DNA of 36,740 nucleotides. It comes from a bacterium (GTDB lineage Bacteria; Cyanobacteriota; Vampirovibrionia; Gastranaerophilales; Gastranaerophilaceae). Every line of letters starts with the position of its first letter. The first letter of the stretch is position 1. The stretch lies in NCBI GenBank assembly GCA_017480425.1, contig JAFVAR010000009.1, positions 1 to 36,740 on the forward strand, given 5' to 3'. This document shows positions 15,375-23,581 of the stretch, piece after piece. The position numbers were made by a program, and so were the translations under genes. The notes under the pieces were generated by a model that saw nothing but the letters and a program-made list of their open reading frames with translations, was not told where the DNA came from and did no database searches.

Positions 15375-16001
15375 ATGTTTACTGGAATAATTGAAGAAAT
15401 CGGTAAAATCACAACTATCACCGACAAAAATATAATAATAGATGCATCAGAAGTATTGCAAGATGCTAAGATTGGAGACAGCATTGCCGTAAACGGAGTT
15501 TGCTTAACCGTAACAAATATTGAAAACCAATCATTTAGCGCTGATATTTCACCTGAAACACAGAAAGTTACAACATTTTGCAAACTAAAATCCGGAGACA
15601 GAGTTAATCTTGAAAGAGCATTACCCGCAAACGGCAGATTTGGCGGTCATATAGTAACAGGACACATAGACAGCATCGGCGAAATAAAATCTATATCTAA
15701 TGCAGGAAATTTTTACAACATAGTTTTGAAACTTGATAAAGACAACTCAAAATACGTTGTAAAAAAAGGTTCAATAACTATAAACGGAGTAAGTTTAACT
15801 GTTGCTGATGAAAGTATGGATACGATAACTGTTGCAGTAATCCCGCATACGTTCCAAAATACAACATTTAAATACTTAAAAAATGGTGATAAAGTAAATA
15901 TTGAAACTGACATAATTTCAAAATATGTTGAAAAATTTTTATCAACGAGAGATAATAGAACAGGAATAGACATGGAATTCCTGATAAAAAACGGATTCTA
16001 A
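15375..16001 (+). CDS. ribE: Riboflavin synthase (alpha subunit type)
   Basis: 208 aa. It makes riboflavin from two 6,7-dimethyl-8-ribityllumazine molecules. The two lumazine-binding barrels are visible: MFTGIIEEIG at the start, SIAVNGVCLTV in the first half and KGSITINGVSLTV in the second, plus FGGHIVTGHID. Length and order fit the family (about 200-220 aa). The start has no Shine-Dalgarno. The next gene begins 1 nt after the stop. ribD and ribH are not nearby. Confidence 0.95.
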   Translation: MFTGIIEEIGKITTITDKNIIIDASEVLQDAKIGDSIAVNGVCLTVTNIENQSFSADISPETQKVTTFCKLKSGDRVNLERALPANGRFGGHIVTGHIDSIGEIKSISNAGNFYNIVLKLDKDNSKYVVKKGSITINGVSLTVADESMDTITVAVIPHTFQNTTFKYLKNGDKVNIETDIISKYVEKFLSTRDNRTGIDMEFLIKNGF

Positions 16002-16002
16002 A

Positions 16003-17214
16003 ATGCCAAACACAAATCAATTCAATACAATAGAAGAAGCATTAGAGGATTTTAAAAAAGGTAAGCCTCTCATTGTTGCCGACGATGAAGACAGAGAAAA
16101 CGAAGGTGACTTAATTTGTTCTGCTCAATTTGTAACGCCTGAACTTGTTAATTTTATAACGAAAGAATGCAGAGGATTAGTATGTTTGGCTATTTCAAAT
16201 GATATTGCAAAACGCTTGGATTTACCGCAGATGGTTGAACATAACACGGAAAGTATGCAAACAGCATTTTCTTTAAGTATTGATGCAAATCAAAAATACG
16301 GGGTTACAACAGGTATTTCAGCTTTTGACAGAGCTAAAACGATAGAAGTTGCAATCGCTCCGGATGCACAACCGTCAGACCTCAGACGTCCCGGACATCT
16401 TTTTCCTTGTGTGGCAAAAAGAGGCGGTGTATTAAAACGCTGCGGACACACAGAAGCAGTTGTTGATTTGGCAGTTTTATGCGGACACAGACCTGCAGGA
16501 ATTATGTGCGAAATTATGAATGATGACGGGCGCATGGCTCGCAGAGATGATTTATTTGAATTTGCCCATAAGCATAACCTTAAAGTTATTACAGTTTCAG
16601 ACCTGATTGCATATCGACTCAAATCTGAAAGATTTGTTAAGCGAGAGGTTGAAGTATTTTTACCGACAAAATTCGGAGATTTTAATATTATAGGTTATAC
16701 CGATACTCTCACAGGATGTGAACACGTTGCAATGGTAAAAGACGACGGTTCTGATAAAGTTCCTATGATACGTGTACACAGTGAATGCTTAACGGGTGAC
16801 GTATTTCATAGCTTAAAATGTGACTGCAATTGGCAACTTCATGCAGCTTTAAAAATGATATCCGAATATGGTAAAGGAGCAGTAATATACATCAGAGATC
16901 ATGAAGGCAGAGGAATAGGACTCGTTAATAAACTCAAAGCGTATAAACTCCAAGAACAAGGGCAGGATACCGTTGAAGCAAATATTTCTCTGGGCTTTGC
17001 TCCTGACCTTAGAAATTATGGAGTCGGCGCACAAATTATTTTGGATTTAGGCTTTAATAATTTTAGCCTTATTACCAATAACCCCAAGAAAATTATAGGT
17101 CTAAAGGGGTATGGACTTACTATTCATGATAATATTAATATAAAATCCGAAGTCACAAAATACAATGAACGATACATGGAAACCAAGAGAGAAAAAATGC
17201 ATCATTTAATGTAA
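16003..17214 (+). CDS. ribBA: Bifunctional DHBP synthase / GTP cyclohydrolase II
   Basis: 403 aa. The N-terminal 3,4-dihydroxy-2-butanone-4-phosphate synthase part (1-200) has [13 protein letters not shown], the metal and substrate loop, and [13 protein letters not shown]. The C-terminal GTP cyclohydrolase II part (about 205-400) has [19 protein letters not shown], which supplies the zinc cysteines, and [17 protein letters not shown] with the catalytic Arg region. Together they supply both precursors of the riboflavin pathway. Both halves look complete. It is co-transcribed with ribE (1 nt gap) and with the GNAT gene 10 nt downstream. Confidence 0.95.
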   Translation: MPNTNQFNTIEEALEDFKKGKPLIVADDEDRENEGDLICSAQFVTPELVNFITKECRGLVCLAISNDIAKRLDLPQMVEHNTESMQTAFSLSIDANQKYGVTTGISAFDRAKTIEVAIAPDAQPSDLRRPGHLFPCVAKRGGVLKRCGHTEAVVDLAVLCGHRPAGIMCEIMNDDGRMARRDDLFEFAHKHNLKVITVSDLIAYRLKSERFVKREVEVFLPTKFGDFNIIGYTDTLTGCEHVAMVKDDGSDKVPMIRVHSECLTGDVFHSLKCDCNWQLHAALKMISEYGKGAVIYIRDHEGRGIGLVNKLKAYKLQEQGQDTVEANISLGFAPDLRNYGVGAQIILDLGFNNFSLITNNPKKIIGLKGYGLTIHDNINIKSEVTKYNERYMETKREKMHHLM

Positions 17215-17224
17215 GGGAAACGTT

Positions 17225-18235
17225 ATGGCAGAAGCAACATACGAAGTAGAATTATTAAACAAAGATACGTACAAAATATTTAAAGGCGTTTACAATGACT
17301 TTAAGGCAAAAGCGGTAAACGAATATAAGTTTGAGCTTGAACCTTTAGAGTATGATGAGTTTATTGATGCTATTGATAAACAATACTTGCACTGTGTTGT
17401 GTTAAAAGAAAATGAAATCCCGACAGCATTTCTTGTTTATACAACTTCTATTTCAGAATCAATAGAATTAAATATAATACACTGCCTGGGTACTGAAGAT
17501 GAACCAACAAAAGTAAAACTTCTGCTTGAAAGGTTTTTGGCTTTAACGGAAGCCGAAAGACAATCAAAAGTTGTTTCATACCCCATGCTTGGTCACCAAT
17601 CAATATTTACCGCAGACATCACAAAATTCGGATTTAAATTTATCGGTTCCGCAGTATTAAGATTCTTTATGGGTAATGCTTCTTCTGAAAGAATACTTGA
17701 GAATATGAAGCTTGAAGAACTTCCGGAAGATTATAGGATTTCCGGATATGAAGATGCTTTTAGAGAAGATGCCATAAGAGTTATTCATGAATCATTCAAA
17801 GATACTCAAGATGCTCTTTTTGATACAAGATTTAAAACAATTGACGGAACTCGTGATATAATAAATAAAATTGTTGACAATGTATATGGTGAATTTTTAC
17901 CGGAAGTTACGTCCGTTCTTCTGCACAACGATACTCCGGTCGGATTTGCGTTTTCTAACATAACAGGAGGAAAAATTGCAAATATTCCTCTTGTTGCAAT
18001 AGACAAAAAATACAGAGGCAACGGATATTCGGAACATTTATTAAACAGATCCATTAAAACAATCGTTGATTGGACAAAAATCGGAAAGAGAATTTTTTCT
18101 GAAGTAAATGTTACAACTGAGACAAACAATTATAAAGCTTTAAAATTATACCGCAGGATAGGCTTTAGAGAAGACTACTGCTATCCTCAAGCTTATTTGG
18201 TCTCGAAAAAATTAGTTCAAAAAGTTGAAAAATAA
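17225..18235 (+). CDS. GNAT acetyltransferase (two-domain)
   Basis: 336 aa with AAGGGAAAC upstream. The C-terminal GNAT domain is clear: TPVGFAFSNITGGKIANIPL, the acetyl-CoA loop DKKYRGNGYSEHLLNRSI and ETNNYKALKLYRRIGFRED. The N-terminal half (1-160) is probably a second, degenerate GNAT unit, with GFKFIGSAVLRFFMG at the matching place. The substrate is unknown. Its position after ribBA makes co-expression likely, but I see no reason to assign it to flavin metabolism. Confidence 0.8.
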   Translation: MAEATYEVELLNKDTYKIFKGVYNDFKAKAVNEYKFELEPLEYDEFIDAIDKQYLHCVVLKENEIPTAFLVYTTSISESIELNIIHCLGTEDEPTKVKLLLERFLALTEAERQSKVVSYPMLGHQSIFTADITKFGFKFIGSAVLRFFMGNASSERILENMKLEELPEDYRISGYEDAFREDAIRVIHESFKDTQDALFDTRFKTIDGTRDIINKIVDNVYGEFLPEVTSVLLHNDTPVGFAFSNITGGKIANIPLVAIDKKYRGNGYSEHLLNRSIKTIVDWTKIGKRIFSEVNVTTETNNYKALKLYRRIGFREDYCYPQAYLVSKKLVQKVEK

Positions 18236-18244
18236 AAAAGTAGG

Positions 18245-18272
18245 TTACAAATTTTATACTTTGGTGTACAAT
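18245..18272 (+). promoter_or_regulatory. Promoter candidate of the SLH gene
   Basis: TTACAA, a 16-bp spacer and TACAAT, followed by an AAAGGAG ribosome site directly before the start codon at 18302. Confidence 0.5.
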
Positions 18273-18301
18273 AGAAAAGGAAATTATACGAAAGGAGAAG
18301 T

Positions 18302-19735
18302 ATGAGACTATCTAAAGAAATTTTAGCAACACTCGGTGTTGTATGTTTAACTTCAGGTATCGCATTTGCAGCAGATTGTAATACTACAACTGATGTACAA
18401 GCATATGCGCATCCTACATTATTCAGTGCACAAGGTCACTCATTATTAACAGGTAACACAGATTTAGTTACAACAGGTTCAAAAATTTACAAACCTTGCG
18501 ATGCTGTTACAATCAGCGGTAAGGAAAATGTTGTAATCGGCCGTGCAGTAAAAAAACAAATGGCTGACATGAGCGCAAAAATGAACGCAGCAGGTGCAGG
18601 AAACTTTGATCCTAAGATGGCTGCAATGCGTGCAGGTATGGCTTACATCGTAGCTAACGGTTTGAACCTTCAGCAAACAGCTCCTAACAGATATTCTGAC
18701 GTAACTTCTGCTTATTGGGCAAAAGACGAAATCGACAGAGCATTAGCAGCTGACGTAATGATTGGTTACCCTGATGGTACATTCAAGCCTGACAGAGCTA
18801 TCACTAAGGCAGAAGTATTTGCTACATTTGCAAAAATGATGGTTGTAACAGGATTCGATGCATCTGCAACTCCTGTATTCAACGGCCAAGAAATGAAATA
18901 TATTCCTGATTGGGCAGTTGGATGCACAAATGAAGTTCTTGCTTCAGGTATCTTAAATGGTGCTCCTGACAAGGATGAAATTGTTAACGCTGAATACTTA
19001 ACAATTGAACAAGTATCTTACATGTTAAATGCAATGAAGGCTAACTTCAGCATCGATACATCAAAAGGCGTTACTGGATGTGCAACTCAATACGTTCCTA
19101 CAGAAGTTAAAATTAAGTTGAGCGAAAGACTTAGCGCTAGAACTTCAACAGTTGGTGATACATTCACAGCTAAGACAACTGAAGCTGCTACAGTAAACGG
19201 ACAAAGCTTCCCTGCCGGTTCAACAGTTAAGGGTGTTGTAACAGGTGTTGCAAGACCTGGCGTTGGAAACCCTGGTTATATCGAAGTTAAGTTCCAAGAA
19301 ATCAAGAATGGTGATTGCAAAGTTGAATTCCCTTGCCAAGCAGCATGCGGAAACTTAGATGTTAAGAAAAATCCTAACATCATTTCAAGATTGTTAAGCA
19401 CTCCTGTTGAAATCGTTGGAAGAACAGCTGGTGTAGCTGGAAGAACAGTTTCTACAACAGCAGAAATTATTTCTAACGGAACAGAAGAAATTGTTGGAAA
19501 TGCAGCTGATGCATTATCTGATACATTCTCACTTCACCCGCTGAAAGGCTTGAAAGATATCAATAGCGGTATCTGGGCAGCCGGTAAAGGCGGAGCTAAC
19601 ATCATTAAAACTTGTACGACAGGTGTATTTGGTGTTCTTTATGAAATCACTGATGAATTCAAATACTTCTTTGTACCAAGCACAACTAATGATTCAAGCT
19701 TGAACCCTGATGAAGAATTAACTATCAGATTCTAA
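18302..19735 (+). CDS. Secreted SLH-domain envelope protein
   Basis: 477 aa with a signal peptide (about 1-22, ending GIAFA-AD). An SLH domain starts at about 131: YSDVTSAYWAKDEIDRALAA, then GYPDGTFKPDRAITKAEVFA. A second, weaker SLH-like unit follows at about 200-245 (YIPDWAVGCTNEVLASGI). The segment LSARTSTVGDTFTAKTTEAA, then NGQSFPAGSTVKGVVTG, is a beta domain, and the C-terminal part is Thr/Ala/Gly-rich. SLH domains bind peptidoglycan-linked polymer, and in Cyanobacteria they anchor outer-membrane porins; no beta-barrel is obvious here. The codons favour C- or T-ending optimal forms more than neighbouring genes, which suggests high expression. A strong ribosome site and a terminator frame it as its own unit. 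Confidence 0.85.
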   Translation: MRLSKEILATLGVVCLTSGIAFAADCNTTTDVQAYAHPTLFSAQGHSLLTGNTDLVTTGSKIYKPCDAVTISGKENVVIGRAVKKQMADMSAKMNAAGAGNFDPKMAAMRAGMAYIVANGLNLQQTAPNRYSDVTSAYWAKDEIDRALAADVMIGYPDGTFKPDRAITKAEVFATFAKMMVVTGFDASATPVFNGQEMKYIPDWAVGCTNEVLASGILNGAPDKDEIVNAEYLTIEQVSYMLNAMKANFSIDTSKGVTGCATQYVPTEVKIKLSERLSARTSTVGDTFTAKTTEAATVNGQSFPAGSTVKGVVTGVARPGVGNPGYIEVKFQEIKNGDCKVEFPCQAACGNLDVKKNPNIISRLLSTPVEIVGRTAGVAGRTVSTTAEIISNGTEEIVGNAADALSDTFSLHPLKGLKDINSGIWAAGKGGANIIKTCTTGVFGVLYEITDEFKYFFVPSTTNDSSLNPDEELTIRF

Positions 19736-19754
19736 TCGGAATTGAAGATTGGTA

Positions 19755-19787
19755 AAAACACCTCGATATTTTATCGAGGTGTTTTTT
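19755..19787 (+). terminator. Terminator of the SLH gene
   Basis: AACACCTCGATA-TTT-TATCGAGGTGTT stem followed by TTTT, 20 nt after the stop codon. Confidence 0.9.
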
Positions 19788-19857
19788 ATGCAACTATTTA
19801 TAATTACAAATAAATTTATGTTTACATAACTTTACAAAATAGCAATTTTTTTTATTC

Positions 19858-19887
19858 TTGTAACTTTATATATATAAGAGATATCAT
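19858..19887 (+). promoter_or_regulatory. Promoter candidate of the RHH gene
   Basis: TTGTAA, an 18-bp spacer and TATCAT, with AAAGGAG just before the ATG at 19916. Confidence 0.4.
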
Positions 19888-19915
19888 AAATAGTTATAAA
19901 ATAAAGGAGAAATAT

Positions 19916-20104
19916 ATGGCAAGAGTACTAATTTCAATGCCTGAAGACTTTTTAAGCAGAATTGACCAAGTTGCAGAAGGCGAAAACCGAACAAGATCAG
20001 AACTAATCAGAGAGGCTTTGAGAAGTTATATGTACAAAAGCCGTATCAAGGTAAATTCAATGGCATCAAAGAATGCAGCTCTTCTTGAAGCGCTGCTGGA
20101 TTAA
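19916..20104 (+). CDS. Ribbon-helix-helix (CopG-like) regulator
   Basis: 62 aa. The RHH pattern is complete: the strand ARVLISMPEDFLSRID, then the helix-turn-helix core EGENRTRSELIREALRSYMY and a short basic tail. Such proteins bind DNA as dimers through the N-terminal strand. It has a strong ribosome site and its own promoter. No toxin or other partner gene follows, so it is more likely a stand-alone transcription factor than an antitoxin. The tail after residue 45 has no recognised domain. Confidence 0.8.
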   Translation: MARVLISMPEDFLSRIDQVAEGENRTRSELIREALRSYMYKSRIKVNSMASKNAALLEALLD

Positions 20105-20144
20105 AATTGACAAGAAGCGGGAAAAAGGAAAAGGAATAGGAATA

Positions 20145-20170
20145 AAAAAGCTGCTTGGTTGCAGCTTTTT
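20145..20170. terminator. Bidirectional terminator between the RHH and ALS genes
   Basis: AAAAAGCTGC-TTGGTT-GCAGCTTTTT hairpin with T-tracts on both strands, between convergent genes. The ALS stop codon overlaps its right end. Confidence 0.8.
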
Positions 20171-21801
20171 TATATATTTTCAAAAGAATCTATCATTATA
20201 TCTACTATTGCCGTCCCATTATACGCAATTGCCTTTTGCAATGCAGAAAGAAGCTCATTCTTTCTTGTCACTCTTATTGCAAATAAATCATATGCTTCTG
20301 CAATTTTCGTAAAATCGGGATTTGTCATTTCTACCTGATAATTATTGTGATAAATTTTTTCTTGCATTTGGCGTACCATTCCAAGGTATCCGTTATTCAT
20401 AATAATAATTTTTATTGGAATATTATGTTCTCTGCATGTCGCAAGTTCTTGCAAATTCATTTGGAAAGAACCGTCTCCCGTTATATTTAAAATAAGATTA
20501 TCAGGATTTGCAATATGCGCTCCTATTGCAGCAGGCAAACCAAACCCCATTGTACCAAGCCCACCTGAAGTTATAAATTTTCTTGGCTTGTTAAATTCAA
20601 AAAATTGAGCAGTAAGCATTTGATGCTGACCAACATCTGTTACTACAATCGGCTCATATTTTTTTGTATATTCCGATAAAGTTTTTAAAACAAAAGAGGA
20701 GTGCAAGTTATTATTTTCTTTTATTATATATTTAGTATTTTCTGCTTTTATACTTTCAACTTGCGACAGCCATTGAGGTCTATTTTTTTCTATAATATTT
20801 TTATAATCAAATTTTTTCAAAAAATCTTTTATATCACAATTGATTTCAAGCAGAAAATCTTTAGAAATCTTATTTAAATTTATACTTATTATTTTTGTTT
20901 TCTTACCAAAGTTTATATTTTTACAAGTAGATCTGTCAGAAAAAGCAACCCCCATAGCAATAATTAAATCCGAATGATTAAGTGCTGCATTTGCGGTATA
21001 AGCACCATTTATACCAATCATTCCAAGATAGTTTTCTTTTTTCGTCGGAAAATTTCCGATTCCCATAAGAGTTGATACTACGGGACAATTGAGTTTTGAC
21101 ACAAATTTTTGAATTTCTTCCGAAGAATTTGTACATCCGCCGCCTACCAAAACTATTGGCTTTTCTGCTTTATTTATAAGTTCAGAAAATTTATCAAAAT
21201 AATAATTATAATTAAATTGCACTGATACACTCTTTTTGCAAAACCTTTTTCTGTATTCTGTCTCCAATATGTTTCTTGGCAGTGCAACAACTACAGGACC
21301 TTTTACACCGGAATCTGCTTTTTCAAATGCATTTTTTATAACAGATTTAATATCATCAGATTTTTTTACCAAGTACGTCTTTTTAGCACATGAACTCGCT
21401 AATGCCTCTATATCAACTCTTTGAAATATTTTATATGATTTATCCTGAACAGATACGTCTCCTGCAAGAATTACCAGCGGTGTAGAATCAGTATACGCAT
21501 TAACTATTCCCGTAAGAGTATTTGTAAATCCGGGACCTGAAGTTACCAATACAACACCGACTTTTCCGCTTGTTCTTGCATAACCTTCCGCAGCATGAAT
21601 AGCCGCTTGTTCATGCCTTGCCAAATAATGAGTAATCCTATTTTCTTTAGAAAGTTCATTGTAAATACTTAAAACGGAAGCTCCCGGATACCCAAAAACA
21701 CTGTCAACACCAAGCTCAACAAGAGTTTCTACAAGAGCAGAAGCACAAGTTTGATGTACAGTTTGCGATAATTTTTCCTTAATAGCAACGACATTTTGCA
21801 T
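20170..21801 (-). CDS. ilvB: Acetolactate synthase large subunit (ThDP enzyme)
   Basis: 543 aa from the ATG at 21801; a TTG at 21822 would add 7 residues, but the TATAAT at 21811-21816 (minus strand) lies inside that extension, so I prefer the ATG. It condenses two pyruvates, or pyruvate with 2-ketobutyrate, in Val/Leu/Ile synthesis. The ThDP-activating Glu is in RHEQAAIHAAEGYAR. The ThDP motif GDGSFQMNLQE...NN and VTSGPGFTN are intact. The Trp of the GMVRQWQ motif is Met here (M479, in LGMVRQMQEK); that position affects substrate choice and herbicide binding in other AHAS enzymes. No small regulatory subunit is adjacent. Confidence 0.88.
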   Translation of the reverse strand: MQNVVAIKEKLSQTVHQTCASALVETLVELGVDSVFGYPGASVLSIYNELSKENRITHYLARHEQAAIHAAEGYARTSGKVGVVLVTSGPGFTNTLTGIVNAYTDSTPLVILAGDVSVQDKSYKIFQRVDIEALASSCAKKTYLVKKSDDIKSVIKNAFEKADSGVKGPVVVALPRNILETEYRKRFCKKSVSVQFNYNYYFDKFSELINKAEKPIVLVGGGCTNSSEEIQKFVSKLNCPVVSTLMGIGNFPTKKENYLGMIGINGAYTANAALNHSDLIIAMGVAFSDRSTCKNINFGKKTKIISINLNKISKDFLLEINCDIKDFLKKFDYKNIIEKNRPQWLSQVESIKAENTKYIIKENNNLHSSFVLKTLSEYTKKYEPIVVTDVGQHQMLTAQFFEFNKPRKFITSGGLGTMGFGLPAAIGAHIANPDNLILNITGDGSFQMNLQELATCREHNIPIKIIIMNNGYLGMVRQMQEKIYHNNYQVEMTNPDFTKIAEAYDLFAIRVTRKNELLSALQKAIAYNGTAIVDIMIDSFENI

Positions 21802-21982
21802 AGCATTGCAATTATAACTCAATAAATAGATAAATAAAAGAAAAATATCGGTTGATTTTTATTTATTTTTACAATATTATATAAACATCGACTAGCTTTA
21901 AGCCGATTTATCAGGATGTAGCAAGGTCACCCATGCAGAAGTTGCCTGTGGCAAGTTAGGAATGGGGCAGTCGAGTCAAAAA

Positions 21983-22046
21983 GCGTAAGCTTTTAACGAG
22001 ACGTTTAGCAGATAGACCAAGTTGCGCCAAGCAATTGAAAATTAAA
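21983..22046 (+). repeat. Element shared with the region upstream of tRNA-Lys
   Basis: Diverged relative of 36-97: GCGTAAGC, GAGACGTTTAGCAGATAGACC and TTGAAAATTAAA match in order. It sits about 130 nt upstream of tRNA-Pro. The surrounding gap (21823-22177, 355 bp) contains no credible gene. Its remainder is CG-poor with many AACGGAGTGAATGACAGCGA-type blocks of unknown role. Confidence 0.45.
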
Positions 22047-22177
22047 TAGCGGATTTTGCATAGAGTGATCAAAAGCGAAACTCAAATAAACACTGAGCTA
22101 AATGAACGGAACTTTGCATTGCGAAAGCAAACGGAGTGAATGACAGCGAAGTATAAAGCAATAATCCAAGAAGGTTA

Positions 22178-22254
22178 CGGGATGTAGCGCAGTTTGGTAG
22201 CGCACCTCGCTTGGGACGAGGGGGTCGCACGTTCAAATCGTGTCATCCCGACCA
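22178..22254 (+). tRNA. tRNA-Pro (anticodon UGG)
   Basis: Acceptor CGGGATG/CATCCCG is fully paired; D-arm GCGC/GCGC; anticodon stem CCTCG/CGAGG with loop CTTGGGA (anticodon TGG); T-arm GCACG-TTCAAAT-CGTGT; discriminator A and encoded CCA. The structure is clean and the gene looks functional. Confidence 0.95.
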
Positions 22255-22256
22255 TT

Positions 22257-22292
22257 TAAAAAAAGAACTTGCATAATTGCAGGTTCTTTTTT
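22257..22292 (+). terminator. Terminator of tRNA-Pro
   Basis: Stem AAGAACTTGCA/TGCAGGTTCTT (one G-T pair) around loop TAAT, then a T-run, 3 nt after the tRNA. Confidence 0.8.
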
Positions 22293-22295
22293 ATC

Positions 22296-22316
22296 TTATT
22301 ATTGGATTTCACCCAA
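22296..22316 (+). repeat. Direct repeat, left end of the XRE/SLOG segment
   Basis: Matches 23201-23221 at 20 of 21 positions, same orientation. The core TTGG.TTTCACCCAA can also form a small hairpin. Confidence 0.7.
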
Positions 22317-22326
22317 TCTTATATTA

Positions 22327-22659
22327 CTATTTCTTTATTTTCTGTAATTCCTTAATGACATTAAACAATGTATTTAATTCTTCACCTGTTTTTGACTGTA
22401 ACAATGTTATATAGTCCTTATCTGCAAGCTTTTCTTCTACATCAAGGAACATAAACAGTTTATATATCGGCACATTTAGAGCATCAGCAATGACGGGGAT
22501 TTTACTAAAAGATACCGGATTATGTGCGTTCTCCCAATAACTTACAGTTGTTGTAGCAACACCGACCTGTTCAGCTAATTTTTCTTGAGAGATATTAGCT
22601 TGTGCCCTTAATTGTTTTAATCGCTTGCCAAATTGTTTATAGAAATCTTTTACCTTCAT
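22327..22659 (-). CDS. XRE-family HTH regulator
   Basis: 110 aa. The helix-turn-helix is textbook: GKRLKQLRAQANISQEKLAE, QVGVATTTVSYWENAHNPVS, then VIADALNVPIYKLFMF (about 10-70). The C-terminal 40 residues form an acidic/Lys-rich helix that may dimerise. It is divergent from the SLOG gene, so mutual regulation from the shared 97-bp gap is likely. There is no Shine-Dalgarno: TATTCT (22666-22671, minus strand) ends 6 nt before the ATG, the leaderless pattern seen elsewhere in the window. Confidence 0.88.
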   Translation of the reverse strand: MKVKDFYKQFGKRLKQLRAQANISQEKLAEQVGVATTTVSYWENAHNPVSFSKIPVIADALNVPIYKLFMFLDVEEKLADKDYITLLQSKTGEELNTLFNVIKELQKIKK

Positions 22660-22756
22660 AGGTTTAGAATATTACATCTTCAAATATTATATAATAAGAT
22701 AGTTAAGCATACCTGCTTTGATATGTTATAATATTCACATCAAATAAGGATAAATT

Positions 22757-23200
22757 ATGAACTGTAAAACTTGTTTCTTTATAGGAAATAGGCATACTCC
22801 AAATAGCATAAAAGAGAAACTTGTCGAAGCTATTGAAACACATATTGTTGAATATGGAGTAACAAATTTCACCGTAGGGCACTATGGCAATTTTGACGGG
22901 ATGGTTCACAGTGTATTGAGAGAAGCAAAGAAACAACATACCGATATTAAACTATACCTTCTTTGTCCTTACGCATTGAATCAAAAAATAGACATCCCGG
23001 AAAGTTTTGATGGTACATTTTATCCGGAGGGATTGGAAAAAGTACCGTTAAGACTTGTTATTCCTCAGGCTAATAAATATATGGTACAAAACTCGAATTA
23101 TTTGATAACATATTGCCATCATGTCGGAAACACAAGAAATATTGTAGAATACGCCCAAAAACTTGAAAAAAATGGACTTATTAAAATAACTTTACTATAG
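22757..23200 (+). CDS. SLOG/DUF1273-like nucleotide-binding protein
   Basis: 147 aa with AAGGATA before the ATG and TATAAT at 22727-22732. It opens with MNCKTCFFIGNRHTP and has FTVGHYGNFDGMVHSVLREA and KLYLLCPYA. This is the Rossmann-like pattern of DUF1273/YpsA in the SLOG superfamily: an N-terminal FFIGHR strand, a glycine loop of the GG.G.FD type (altered here to GNFD), and a third strand ending in PY. SLOG proteins bind nucleotides or related ligands, and some act in phage defence. No effector is fused to it. It pairs divergently with the XRE gene. Confidence 0.7.
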   Translation: MNCKTCFFIGNRHTPNSIKEKLVEAIETHIVEYGVTNFTVGHYGNFDGMVHSVLREAKKQHTDIKLYLLCPYALNQKIDIPESFDGTFYPEGLEKVPLRLVIPQANKYMVQNSNYLITYCHHVGNTRNIVEYAQKLEKNGLIKITLL

Positions 23201-23221
23201 TTATTATTGGGTTTCACCCAA
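23201..23221 (+). repeat. Direct repeat, right end of the XRE/SLOG segment
   Basis: Second copy of the 21-bp repeat at 22296-22316 (one G/A difference). It begins at the nucleotide after the SLOG stop codon and extends into a longer hairpin (GTTATTATTGGGT with ACCCAACAATAAC), so it may also act as a terminator. Confidence 0.7.
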
Positions 23222-23339
23222 CAATAACTAAAACCATTCAATTTTTTGTAATAATTCATTAACTATTACACATTTTCACGCAAATTTTTAATTTATGTGT
23301 TTTATATTGTAGTATATGTAATAAATAAAGGAGCAGATT

Positions 23340-23537
23340 ATGTTAAAAATAGATCCTCTTGTTAAGTTTAATTATGTAGCATGCGTACTTCCAAAGATAA
23401 CTGCCAATAAACCGCTTAGTTCGTTAGATTATGCAGTAAACAAAGCAATGGAATGCGCAAAAAATGATGATGAAAAAGGTTTAAAATCTGCGATGGAATT
23501 AATCGGCAGATTAATGACATACAGAAAACAAGTTTAA
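23340..23537 (+). CDS. Small conserved-looking protein of unknown function
   Basis: 65 aa with a good ribosome site (AAAGGAG, 7 nt upstream). The sequence runs MLKIDPLVKFNYVACVL, a short hydrophobic start, then two probable helices (SSLDYAVNKAMECAKNDDEK, GLKSAMELIGRLMTYRK). No domain, signal peptide or membrane segment is recognised. It precedes tsaE, but the latter has its own promoter, so they may be separate units. Confidence 0.65.
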   Translation: MLKIDPLVKFNYVACVLPKITANKPLSSLDYAVNKAMECAKNDDEKGLKSAMELIGRLMTYRKQV

Positions 23538-23546
23538 TTCTGCTTA

Positions 23547-23575
23547 TTGAGTTTAAGCTTTGGGTTTGATAGAAT
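23547..23575 (+). promoter_or_regulatory. Promoter of tsaE-tsaB
   Basis: TTGAGT, exactly 17 bp, TAGAAT; the -10 box ends 6 nt before the tsaE ATG. No Shine-Dalgarno is present. One of the clearest leaderless-type starts in the window. Confidence 0.7.
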
Positions 23576-23581
23576 TTTTGT

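Noticed and set aside
19916..20104. A toxin-antitoxin pair with the RHH protein
   Set aside because: No small toxin frame follows; the next feature is a terminator and a convergent metabolic gene.
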